Source: Dehalococcoidia bacterium (GTDB taxonomy: Bacteria > Chloroflexota > Dehalococcoidia > UBA1151 > UBA1328). From it: a stretch of DNA of 6,527 bases. The notes under the pieces are model-generated. The model saw only the letters and a list, made by a program, of their open reading frames with translations. It did no database searches and was not told the DNA's origin. Where the stretch lies: the NCBI GenBank assembly GCA_030745955.1, contig JASLNQ010000128.1, positions 1 to 6,527 on the forward strand. Direction: 5' to 3'. Position numbers and translations under genes: made by a program. Each line of letters opens with the position of its first letter. Within the stretch, counting starts at the first letter, position 1. Below are positions 1 through 5,901 of this stretch, in pieces.

Positions 1-479
1 AGGACCACCGCTTCACTGTGCTCGGCACCTGGTTGATGAGGCTGGGGATAGAGCACCTTCACTCGCGCCCGTACCACCCGCAAACCCAGGGCAAGGAGGA
101 GCGGTTCCACCGCACCCTGAAACTTGAGGTGATAAGCCGAAGACAGTGGCGGGGGCTGGATCACTGCCAGGAGGAGTTCGATATCTGGCGGACCCGCTAC
201 AACACCGAGCGACCGCACGAGGGTATTTCCGATCGCTTTCCTGCAGAACTCTATCGGCACAGTCAAAGACGGTACGCCGGCACACCACCCTCTCCGGAGT
301 ATCCGGCATCGGCCATTGTCAGGAAGGTGGATGCGAGCGGCAAGATCTCATACAAAGGCCATTCTCACCTGGTCAGCAAGGCCTTCAGAGGTGAAAAAGT
401 CAGACTCATAGAGGCCTCAGAAGGAGAGATCGGCATATTCTACGGACCGAACAAAATAACCAGCCTCAAGAGGCTGTGA
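1..479 (+). CDS. IS481-family transposase, C-terminal part (5' end outside window)
   Basis: This is the C-terminal half of a DDE (rve/integrase-core) transposase; the open frame runs in from the left edge, with its first full codon at base 3. The stretch RPYHPQTQGKEERFHRTL is the hallmark of IS481/IS3-type transposases, and the glutamate just before RFHRTL (second E of KEERF) is the expected last acidic residue of the DDE triad. The other two aspartates lie upstream of the window. After it come a tract rich in YNTERPHEGI-type residues and a C-terminal domain with the pattern YPASAIVRKVDASGKISYKG, usual for IS481 proteins. The natural C-terminus and stop (477-479) are present, so this end looks intact. 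The GTG at base 18 lies inside the conserved core and is not the true start. It is the only plus-strand gene here and points towards the broken DinB gene. Family assignment is firm; the exact IS name cannot be given. Confidence 0.9.
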   Translation, partial: DHRFTVLGTWLMRLGIEHLHSRPYHPQTQGKEERFHRTLKLEVISRRQWRGLDHCQEEFDIWRTRYNTERPHEGISDRFPAELYRHSQRRYAGTPPSPEYPASAIVRKVDASGKISYKGHSHLVSKAFRGEKVRLIEASEGEIGIFYGPNKITSLKRL

Positions 480-491
480 CAAACACCAAAA

Positions 492-534
492 GTGTTACCT
501 ATGTCTCCGAACAATGTGTTACCCATCTCTCCGG
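492..534 (+). repeat. Two tandem subrepeats in the IS right end
   Basis: Two 19-bp units, at 492-510 (GTGTTACCTATGTCTCCGA) and 516-534 (GTGTTACCCATCTCTCCGG), match at 16 of 19 positions with a 24-bp period. They sit between the transposase stop and the element tip. By position they are probably the transposase-binding sites of the terminal repeat (inference); a two-box arrangement would suit the separate DNA-binding and cleavage steps of this transposase class. Confidence 0.75.
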
Positions 535-791
535 TATGTACAGTTATGAGGATCGGGGTCCATCCCGAACCCGTCAGCCCAGCCGTCCACGACCCACGCC
601 TGCTCGCTACCCGCAATCTCGGACACGTGGTCATCGTGACCCCTCGTGATATGCCACGCCAGCCACGCGATCGAGTTGGAATACTTGTGCGGACGGTACG
701 ACAACGATTCTGAATCCAGCGGTTCAACTGCCCGGTGCAGTGTCCCGTTGACCCGACCGAACGCATCGGAAAGTAATTCACCCGGTTTCAT
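519..791 (-). pseudogene. DinB-family (DUF664-like) protein, truncated by the IS insertion
   Basis: The reading frame starts at ATG 791, behind AGGGAG (798-803) with 6-nt spacing; a farther upstream ATG at 812 lacks such a site. The first 83 codons, ending exactly at base 543, resemble the N-terminal half of DinB-type four-helix proteins. They include the pattern YSNSIAWLAWHITRGHDDHV, in which the first His is a likely metal ligand, followed by a GW..GFGMDPD segment. The next bases are the IS end, so the frame continues only as CTYRRDG and stops at 519-521. DinB proteins are commonly near 160 residues, so about half, including later metal-ligand histidines, is missing here. Family members are often thiol- or mycothiol-dependent enzymes; the substrate is unknown. 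It lies downstream of the damaged SDR gene on the same strand. Confidence 0.8.
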
Positions 792-815
792 TCGTCTCTC
801 CCTGGATAACATCCG

Positions 816-840
816 AAAACCCGGTCTCCCGCGCTCGGGA
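816..840 (-). terminator. Weak possible terminator between the SDR and DinB genes
   Basis: On the minus strand a 5-bp stem, TCCCG/CGGGA (836-840 with 827-831), encloses a 4-nt loop. It is followed after seven bases by four T residues (816-819). The stem is short and the T run is weak and displaced, so it may be chance in GC-rich DNA. Confidence 0.2.
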
Positions 841-883
841 CGCCCTGAATCATCATGCCCTGCCTGTAAACATGCCACTGGTC

Positions 884-1637
884 CTAGAGCGGCCAGCTCG
901 CAATCCCATCCTGCGACATGTACCCGATCACCTCGCGAGAGTGTGACAGGTCCCTGAACCGGTTGAAATTGTCCGAAACGCCGTAGAACAGGTCCCACTT
1001 CAAATCGTCGGGAGCTTCGACACACTTCTCGAAGAACTGGGCCACGTCACGGTGGCCGAAGTGGACCGCAGCCTCGCGGGCGTTAGCCGGCCTGTCTTCC
1101 GGTCGCACCCTCCCGCACCCCGATCGCCGAGCCGTGTCTCTCCGCGTACAGCCGTGCCATCGCTTCACCCGCCACCTTTGCCACGCCGTACATGCCATCT
1201 GGCCATGGCGGGTCGGTATGAAAAACGACAGGCCGTGGCTCCGGTACGTCGCTCATCCGGGCCTCAACCATCGACTTGATCGGCTCGTACTTCTCGATAC
1301 CCATCTGCACCGCCCCCGACGATCCGAAAACCACCCGCTTCACGCCAGCCTCTGCAGAGGCCTGGAACACGTTGAAAGTGCCGGCGATGTTGATATCGAT
1401 CTGCGACTGGTCGTCCGGACCGAGATACGCCGCAAGGTGAACGACGGTGTCGATACCATCGAACGCAGGCCGAATGGTGTCGTAGTCGGTGATATCCGCC
1501 TGCACGCACTCGAAATCCTCGACCGGCTGGCGGTTGAGCGCCCGCACCTCGTGACCCCGCGAGGCCAGGTGCCGCCCGACGATTCCGCCGATAAGACCGC
1601 TCATTCCCGTGACCAGGACTTTCTTGGGATCCGCCAC
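884..1637 (-). pseudogene. NAD(P)-dependent epimerase/dehydratase (extended SDR, uronate-dehydrogenase-like), frameshifted
   Basis: The start is taken as GTG 1637, six bases after the strong site AGGAGG (1644-1649); the in-frame TTG at 1643 abuts that site and is less likely. The N-terminal part has the Rossmann motif VTGMSGLIG (about residues 9-17), a VVHLAAYLG strand, the FGSSGA segment and the catalytic YxxxK as MYGVAK (Tyr near 150, Lys near 154). This frame runs into a stop at 1083-1085. Matching C-terminal sequence (RVRPEDRPANAREA, HRDVAQFFEKC, FYGVSDN, GYMSQD) continues in another minus frame to the stop at 884-886. The switch is needed at about 1106-1119, in a G-rich stretch, and equals one extra or two missing bases. 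Joined, the product is about 250 residues, normal for the family. The FYGVSDN and late GYxxQD motifs recall uronate dehydrogenases; the substrate is not certain. The break may be a real mutation or a sequence error. Confidence 0.8.
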
Positions 1638-1735
1638 ACTCAACCTCCTCGATCGGTATTTGCCACCGGCACCATACGCCCGGAAAGCACCCGGCGTCGC
1701 CCGCTTTCAAGAAACTGTAGCCACCGGCAACGCCC

Positions 1736-2269
1736 CTACTTGATTCGCAATGGCTGCCCGGCAACGAGCAGCGTCACCTCGTCCGCCACGTCTGCGATCA
1801 GTCGATTTGCGGTCCCGAGCTCATCCGCGAAATCGTTGCCGACAACCGTTGGCGGCGACACGCCCAGGCCAACTTCGTTCGTGATCACAAGCGCAGGACG
1901 GTCCACCTCGCGGAGCGCTTCAATGAATTCTGCTACATGATTGGCGACGCCAACATCCTGACTGTAGCCGGGTTCCGAAACCAGGTCACCGATCCACAAC
2001 GTCACGCAGTCAACAATCGTCATCACCTCATCGCCATCGGCCTCCACAGCCCCGATCAACGGCACGGGTGGTTCATACAACGTCCAGTTGGCCGGACGTT
2101 CAGCGACGTGCCTGTCGATCCGCCGCACCAGCGACTCGTCTCCGGCCTCACGGCGGGCGGTCGCAATGAACCTCACGGGAGAAACGCCGGCAAACTCGGT
2201 CGCCAGCTTCAGCGAGAAGCTGCTTTTGCCCGACTTCACACCGCCGGTTATGAGGTGGATCGAACCCAC
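1736..2269 (-). CDS. cobU: Adenosylcobinamide kinase / adenosylcobinamide-phosphate guanylyltransferase
   Basis: CobU/CobP phosphorylates adenosylcobinamide and then transfers GMP from GTP to give adenosylcobinamide-GDP, the corrin-side substrate of CobS; it is cytosolic. With GTG 2269 as start the protein is 177 residues, a normal length. The P-loop GGVKSGKS is at 9-16. It is followed by FIATA (34-38), RIDRHVAERP with His54 as the likely guanylylated histidine, a VDCVTLW segment (86-92), TNEVGLG (130-136) and the C-terminal AGQPLRIK. The P-loop has Lys where the family usually has Arg (GGxRSGKS). Earlier in-frame TTG starts at 2293 and 2341 are possible; 2341 would overlap cobC by 35 bp. GTG 2269 was chosen because MGSIHLITGG fits the family N-terminus, although its ribosome site is weak. 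It is the last gene of the cob operon. Identity is firm, the start only moderately so. Confidence 0.93.
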   Translation of the reverse strand: MGSIHLITGGVKSGKSSFSLKLATEFAGVSPVRFIATARREAGDESLVRRIDRHVAERPANWTLYEPPVPLIGAVEADGDEVMTIVDCVTLWIGDLVSEPGYSQDVGVANHVAEFIEALREVDRPALVITNEVGLGVSPPTVVGNDFADELGTANRLIADVADEVTLLVAGQPLRIK

Positions 2270-2306
2270 TGGCTCAGATGATTCCTGTTTCAATACTCGT
2301 TCTAGA

Positions 2307-2921
2307 TCAAGATTCGGTGTACGACGGAGCCAGGTGATCAAAGTAGTTCAGCAGATCGAGCCTGGGAATATCGTGCCTGGTAAAGATCGAAGATATGCTA
2401 CCCACAAACATGGTGAGGCTGCCGCTTGCAGCAATCGGCCACTTGAGCATGCTGGTAGCCAGGACACGCAAAACACCGGCATGTGCAACCACCGCGAAAG
2501 TCTGCTCCGATTCGCGCAAACCCTCCTCGGCAATCAGCCGCTCGACACGCTCGCTCAAGCTCGAAAGCAACTCGCCACCCGGCGCTGAAAAATTCGGATC
2601 GGCTACTCGCAGCCGCCTGACCTTTTCTGCCGTTTCAACGTAATCGAGCCCCAGCTCAGACCACTTCCGACCCTCCCACTCGCCGAAATCCAGCTCCCGC
2701 AGCAGCAGACTGGTCGACATCGGAGCGTCAATCCGGCGCGCCGTATCGACACACCGCGCCAGGTCGCTCGACAGAACCCGGTCGATACCGAAATTACGAT
2801 TCACATACTCGCCAACCAACTCCGCCTGGAAAATCCCCCTCGAAGAAAGGGGTTCATCGCTGGAGCCCAGGACAACCCCGGCAGCGTTCGATTCGGTTTC
2901 ACAGTGCCTCACCAGGACCAA
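2307..2921 (-). CDS. cobC: Histidine phosphatase, probable alpha-ribazole phosphatase
   Basis: This belongs to the phosphoglycerate-mutase-like histidine phosphatase superfamily. In this operon it most likely removes the 5'-phosphate from adenosylcobalamin-phosphate or alpha-ribazole-phosphate. Counting from TTG 2921 (204 residues), the catalytic set is complete: VRHCETESN with nucleophile His6, SSDLAR with Arg56, RELDFGEWEG with Glu76 and VVAHAGV with His147. The usual RHG motif is RHC here. The start is uncertain. The frame is open back to TTG 3044, but that would overlap cobS by 70 bp and add a non-conserved extension. No ATG, GTG or TTG occurs between 3044 and 2921. A GGGGGAG site (2939-2945) lies 17 nt before TTG 2921 but 8 nt before an in-frame CTG at 2930, which would give the family-like N-terminus MGRLVLVRH. 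The alpha-ribazole substrate is inferred from context, since the superfamily is broad. Confidence 0.87.
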   Translation of the reverse strand: MVLVRHCETESNAAGVVLGSSDEPLSSRGIFQAELVGEYVNRNFGIDRVLSSDLARCVDTARRIDAPMSTSLLLRELDFGEWEGRKWSELGLDYVETAEKVRRLRVADPNFSAPGGELLSSLSERVERLIAEEGLRESEQTFAVVAHAGVLRVLATSMLKWPIAASGSLTMFVGSISSIFTRHDIPRLDLLNYFDHLAPSYTES

Positions 2922-2974
2922 TCGACCCAGTTGCTCATCTCCCCCGGTTATTCGCCGTGCCGCTGGCGGCAGAA

Positions 2975-3775
2975 CTACAAACTCACCCAGATCGGCTCCA
3001 GCTTCTCGCCAGCATCCGCCACGGCCACCGCCCCGATCACGCAAACCGCAAAAGCCAGTTCAACACTCGCACCGTAGACGTCGCCGGTCGCACCGCCGAG
3101 GCGCCGTCGTGCGATCACCCCGACAACTAAAGCCGTTAGCAGTCCCGCAATCGCCACGCCCAGCGCCAACCAGCCACCGATCACGAAAGCCCCTGCCAAC
3201 GTAACCAGCGTCGCGCCCGCAAGAGCCGCCCTCGACAGCCCACTGTATCCATGCCCCAATCCCTGCCCGGGTCCTTGAACCGACACATACTGAGTGATCG
3301 ACATAACGACCAGCGGTGCCGTCCGCGAAACCAGCCCTGCAAGCGCCAGCACCACCCAGGTATCGAGGGCACCCAACGACGAAATGGCTGTCCAGTCGAC
3401 CAGCACGACCAGCACCACGGCCACAACTCCGAACGCCCCAACATCGGGAAGTTTCATGATCCGCAACCGATCTGCCGCATCTCGCCCACCGAACACACCA
3501 TCGGCGAAGTCGGCCAACCCATCGACGTGAAGCGCACCGGTCAGTGCCACACCTAAAACCAGGGCTAGCGCCGCGGTCACCATCACGGGCAAAAACAGAT
3601 CGAATAGTGCAAACGCCGCCGCCATGACCAGGCCAATGGCCAACCCGACCACGGGAAAGAACAATGGAGCGAACTTGCTCGGTCCTGAGCCAGGGTCAGG
3701 GTCGCCATTTCCATCGCCCACAAACGGAACCGGAATAACCGTCAGCAGGGTGAACGCGCCCACCAGCGGCTTCAA
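2975..3775 (-). CDS. cobS: Adenosylcobinamide-GDP ribazoletransferase (cobalamin synthase)
   Basis: CobS is an integral membrane enzyme that joins adenosylcobinamide-GDP to alpha-ribazole (phosphate), completing the nucleotide loop of cobalamin. The 266-residue protein is of normal length. It shows the family signatures in order: GALHVDGLADFADG (80-93), RLRIMKLPDVGAFGV (103-117) and GGATGDVYGASVEL (227-240). These are separated by several hydrophobic membrane segments, around 38-78, 113-150, 184-222 and 241-254. The acidic DGLADFADG stretch is the presumed metal/substrate site. The start is TTG 3775, whose bases overlap the cobT stop as TTGA (3772-3775), indicating translational coupling; a GGAG lies 11 nt upstream. 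The N-terminus AFTLLTVIPVP fits the family start, which supports this choice. Cognate neighbours on both sides make the assignment secure. Confidence 0.96.
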   Translation of the reverse strand: MKPLVGAFTLLTVIPVPFVGDGNGDPDPGSGPSKFAPLFFPVVGLAIGLVMAAAFALFDLFLPVMVTAALALVLGVALTGALHVDGLADFADGVFGGRDAADRLRIMKLPDVGAFGVVAVVLVVLVDWTAISSLGALDTWVVLALAGLVSRTAPLVVMSITQYVSVQGPGQGLGHGYSGLSRAALAGATLVTLAGAFVIGGWLALGVAIAGLLTALVVGVIARRRLGGATGDVYGASVELAFAVCVIGAVAVADAGEKLEPIWVSL

Positions 3776-4899
3776 CTGGTAACCGTCTCCGGTTTTTCGG
3801 CTTCCGTTGAGTTGGAAACTGCAGCCTCCTCGAACGTCGCCATCTCATTGTGCAGGCGCACTGCCGACTCGATGATCGGAATCGCAAGCGCCGCTCCGCT
3901 GGCCTCGCCGAGTCGCATATCGAGGTCGATAGCCGGTGTCAGCCCCAGGTGTTCGAGCGCAAGTATGTGCCCCGGTTCAACCGACTTATGGGAGGCGACC
4001 ATGTACTGTGCCGTTACGGGTGCGATTGCTGCCGTCAGTAACGCCGCCGAGGTGGAAATGAACCCGTCGAGCACGACCAGGATCCTCGCCCTTGCGGCAC
4101 CGAGGACCACGCCCGCCAACAGACCTATTTCATATCCACCCACTCCGGCGAGTACCCCGACGGGATCAGCGCGGTCCGGCTGATTAGCCTGGATCGCACT
4201 CGACACCACGCGGGCCTTTTTCAGGCGCGTGATTTCGTCGATTCCAGTACCGTTTCCTGTCACCGTTTTTGGCGACTCATCAAGCATCACCGCGGTAATC
4301 GCAGAAGCCGCAGTCGTATTGCCGATACCCATCTCACCGATCGCGATCAGGTCGGCTCCCTCCCCGGCAAGCTCCGAAGCAAGTCCAACTCCACGGTCCA
4401 GGATTTCGATCGCGTGCTCGTCCGGCATCGCGGGACCAAGTGTGAAATTCGCAGTCCCGTCGGCCAATTTGAGGTCTACAAGTTGTGTGACATCGCCGGG
4501 TATCGGGTTGGCGACACCTGCATCCACGATCTTCACCCTCGCACCTACTTGCCGCGTTAGCGCGCTGATAGCAGCACCGCCGCTGAGGAAGTTGGCGACC
4601 ATCTGGGCCGTCACGGCCTGTGGGAAGACAGACACCCCCTCGGCAACCACACCATGATCGGCCGCGGCAACCACCGCCCACGTCTTCTCGATGGTTGGTC
4701 TGTCGCTACGCTGAATACCGGCGACCTGGCAGGCGATATCTTCGAGTCGCCCCAGGCTCCCGGCTGGCTTGGTAAGTATCGTCTGCCGTTTTTGCGCGCT
4801 AGCGACGTGACTTTCGCTGATCGGCTCAATTTCGAGCGAACCCGGCTCGAACCGGCCAAAATCACGTCCCGCAGTAGAACCAGTCGTACGCTGCCTCAA
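3772..4899 (-). CDS. cobT: Nicotinate-nucleotide--dimethylbenzimidazole phosphoribosyltransferase
   Basis: CobT transfers phosphoribose from nicotinate mononucleotide to 5,6-dimethylbenzimidazole, giving alpha-ribazole 5'-phosphate, the lower-ligand half for CobS; it is cytosolic. At 375 residues it is slightly long because of about 20 extra N-terminal residues and a Glu/Thr/Ser-rich tail. Family motifs run in order: LTKPAGSLGRLEDIA (42-56), AADHGVVAEGVS (79-90), GEMGIGNTT (188-196), GNGTGID (215-221), VGGYE (253-257), SHKSVEPGH (303-311) and RLGEASGA (329-336). In the last, Glu332 is in the position of the catalytic glutamate. The start is TTG 4899, overlapping the cobO stop as TTGA; no ATG, GTG or TTG follows in frame before the conserved region, so the TTG start is well supported. 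It overlaps cobS downstream in the same way. Confidence 0.96.
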   Translation of the reverse strand: MRQRTTGSTAGRDFGRFEPGSLEIEPISESHVASAQKRQTILTKPAGSLGRLEDIACQVAGIQRSDRPTIEKTWAVVAAADHGVVAEGVSVFPQAVTAQMVANFLSGGAAISALTRQVGARVKIVDAGVANPIPGDVTQLVDLKLADGTANFTLGPAMPDEHAIEILDRGVGLASELAGEGADLIAIGEMGIGNTTAASAITAVMLDESPKTVTGNGTGIDEITRLKKARVVSSAIQANQPDRADPVGVLAGVGGYEIGLLAGVVLGAARARILVVLDGFISTSAALLTAAIAPVTAQYMVASHKSVEPGHILALEHLGLTPAIDLDMRLGEASGAALAIPIIESAVRLHNEMATFEEAAVSNSTEAEKPETVTS

Positions 4900-5468
4900 A
4901 ATTCGATGCCTTTCTGTGCCGGTATCCCCTGGTCGCCATACGGGTGCTTAATCGTCTTCATTTCGGTTACGAGATCGGCAATCTCGACCAGCTCTGGCTC
5001 GGCATCGCGACCGGTGAGGACGACGTGCACCATCTCCGGCTTGTTCTTGAGCACCTCAACCACCTCTTTGACATCGATCCAGCCGAACGAAACCGGGTAA
5101 GTGATCTCGTCAAGCAGAATCAGGCTGTAGTCCCCCGAATCGATCTTCTCCCGGGCGATCTCCCACCCGTGCCGGGCCATCGCCTCGTCCTCCGAGAGGT
5201 CCTTGGAAGTCCAGGTAAACCCGCGCCCCGATGGAATCACCTCGATCCCGAGCTTCTCGGCGGCCATCTGCTCACCGTACTTCGACTTTTCGCTCTTGAT
5301 GAACTGGACAGCCATGGTGCTCATCCCACGGCCCCACGCCCGCAACATCATTCCGAAACCGGCCGTGCTCTTGCCTTTGCCATCACCTGTATTGATCACC
5401 ACCAGTCCCTTCTGGACCGGTTTCAGGTTCGGCGGTGGGGTGAACCTGGTGGGCGGAGTCTTCGCCAT
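4896..5468 (-). CDS. cobO: Cob(I)yrinic acid a,c-diamide adenosyltransferase (CobO/BtuR type)
   Basis: This ATP-dependent enzyme attaches the 5'-deoxyadenosyl group to cob(I)alamin precursors; enzymes of this type also accept cobinamide, which suits a salvage operon. The 190-residue protein has a proline-rich N-terminus (residues 1-18), then the P-loop GDGKGKST (28-35). VQFIKSEKSKYGE follows (54-66), then the Walker-B-like LLDEI (118-122), VVLTGRDA (149-156), VTEM (167-170) and the signature end GIPAQKGIEF (181-190). ATG 5468 is preceded by AGGA (5477-5480) at 8-nt spacing. It is the first gene of the operon, directly behind the cobalamin riboswitch and terminator. Its stop overlaps the cobT start by 4 bp (TTGA). 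The choice between cobyrinate diamide and cobinamide as main substrate cannot be read from sequence. Confidence 0.95.
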   Translation of the reverse strand: MAKTPPTRFTPPPNLKPVQKGLVVINTGDGKGKSTAGFGMMLRAWGRGMSTMAVQFIKSEKSKYGEQMAAEKLGIEVIPSGRGFTWTSKDLSEDEAMARHGWEIAREKIDSGDYSLILLDEITYPVSFGWIDVKEVVEVLKNKPEMVHVVLTGRDAEPELVEIADLVTEMKTIKHPYGDQGIPAQKGIEF

Positions 5469-5505
5469 TCGGATGTTCCTGTATTCGTAGCCGTAGCCGG
5501 GATAT

Positions 5506-5535
5506 AAAAAATCCCCGGCCTATCACGTCCGGGGA
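5506..5535 (-). terminator. Intrinsic terminator in the cobO leader
   Basis: On the minus strand a 7-bp GC-rich stem (arms at 5529-5535 and 5512-5518, UCCCCGG with CCGGGGA) encloses a 10-nt loop. It is followed directly by six U residues (5506-5511). It lies between the riboswitch and cobO, 37 bp before the cobO ATG, where it would be the off-state of transcriptional control. Only if it fails to form can RNA polymerase reach the cob genes. Confidence 0.85.
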
Positions 5536-5600
5536 AGCTGTCGGCGGCTGCAATTCGTCTGCATGCACGCCTTTGAGCGACCCCTTAGTGCGAGGAGTAA

Positions 5601-5809
5601 TCGTACCCAGACACCCCCGGCAGGTCTCCTGGCTCCCGGTCCGGCAAATCGCTTGCCGATGGCATGCACATTCATTGTCACTGGCCATAACTGGCCGAGT
5701 AGCCAGGGCCATGTGAAGCCAACGAATACGTACACACCAGGACCGGTAACAGTGGCGCTACCGCAGCGGATTCTCACCGCTTTCCCTTTTCACCCGACTC
5801 CAGGCACGA
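5601..5809 (-). promoter_or_regulatory. Cobalamin riboswitch (B12 element) upstream of cobO
   Basis: Reading the minus strand, the conserved blocks of the cobalamin riboswitch occur in order. They are GGTGAAAAGGGAA (about 5781-5794), CGGTGAGAATCCG (about 5765-5779), GCGCCACTGT (about 5748-5757) and, at the 3' side, the B12 box GCCAGGAGACCTGCC (5619-5633). The two ends close as an 11-bp P1 helix between 5799-5809 and 5601-5611, including three G-U pairs, which fixes the boundaries and gives an aptamer of about 209 nt. Binding of cobalamin, probably adenosylcobalamin for this class, is expected to reduce expression of the downstream cob genes through the terminator at 5506-5535. Ligand subtype is not determined from sequence. 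Confidence 0.95.
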
Positions 5810-5855
5810 AATGCCCTTCGTCGAACACCGGGGACGCGTTATTCAATTGCGATGA

Positions 5856-5884
5856 AGGCTATGCGGGCAGACCGGTTCAGTCAA
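5856..5884 (-). promoter_or_regulatory. Candidate promoter for the cob operon leader
   Basis: On the minus strand, TTGACT (5879-5884) matches five of six bases of the sigma-70 -35 box. It is followed after 17 bp by TAGCCT (5856-5861), which matches only three of six bases of a -10 box. The position is sensible: just after the transporter stop and about 45 bp before the riboswitch P1 helix. The weak -10 keeps confidence low. No terminator was seen between the transporter gene and this site, so read-through is also possible. Confidence 0.35.
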
Positions 5885-5901
5885 CGATGTCTTCGTGATA
5901 A

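Larger units (their letters stand above)
1..542 (+). mobile_element. IS481-family insertion sequence, right portion only
   Basis: The element consists of the transposase 3' half plus 63 bp of terminal sequence. The right end is placed at base 542. There the minus strand reads TGTACATACCGGAGAG, starting with TGT and leading into GGTAACAC, which resembles the ends I know from IS481-type elements. Immediately beyond it, a DinB-domain reading frame begins in frame at base 543. The left end and any target-site duplication lie outside the window, so the end position rests on where the host gene's homology stops and on the TGT terminus. Confidence 0.75.

Noticed and set aside
792..1025. Upstream extension of the DinB frame to 1025
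   Set aside because: The extra N-terminal residues are antisense-free but overlap the SDR C-terminal coding region in another frame and show no DinB similarity. ATG 791 has a proper ribosome site.
1683..1708. Inverted repeat GAAAGC/GCTTTC between cobU and the SDR gene
   Set aside because: The 6-bp arms enclose a 14-nt loop with no T tract after them on the minus strand, so it is not a convincing intrinsic terminator for the cob operon.
1662..1729. 10-bp direct repeat GCCACCGGCA at 1662-1671 and 1720-1729
   Set aside because: It is short and GC-rich, has only two copies and is not tied to any known site; chance is a good explanation.
1134..1940. Long plus-strand open frame of 268 codons
   Set aside because: It lies antisense across the SDR and cobU genes, has low-complexity Arg/Ser/Pro-rich content and no recognisable motif. 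It is a shadow of GC-rich coding DNA, as are the other plus-strand frames over the cob genes.
5383..5898. Open frames of about 80-110 codons across the cobO leader on both strands
   Set aside because: They overlap the riboswitch and terminator, whose conserved RNA blocks explain the sequence better, and their translations show no protein family features.
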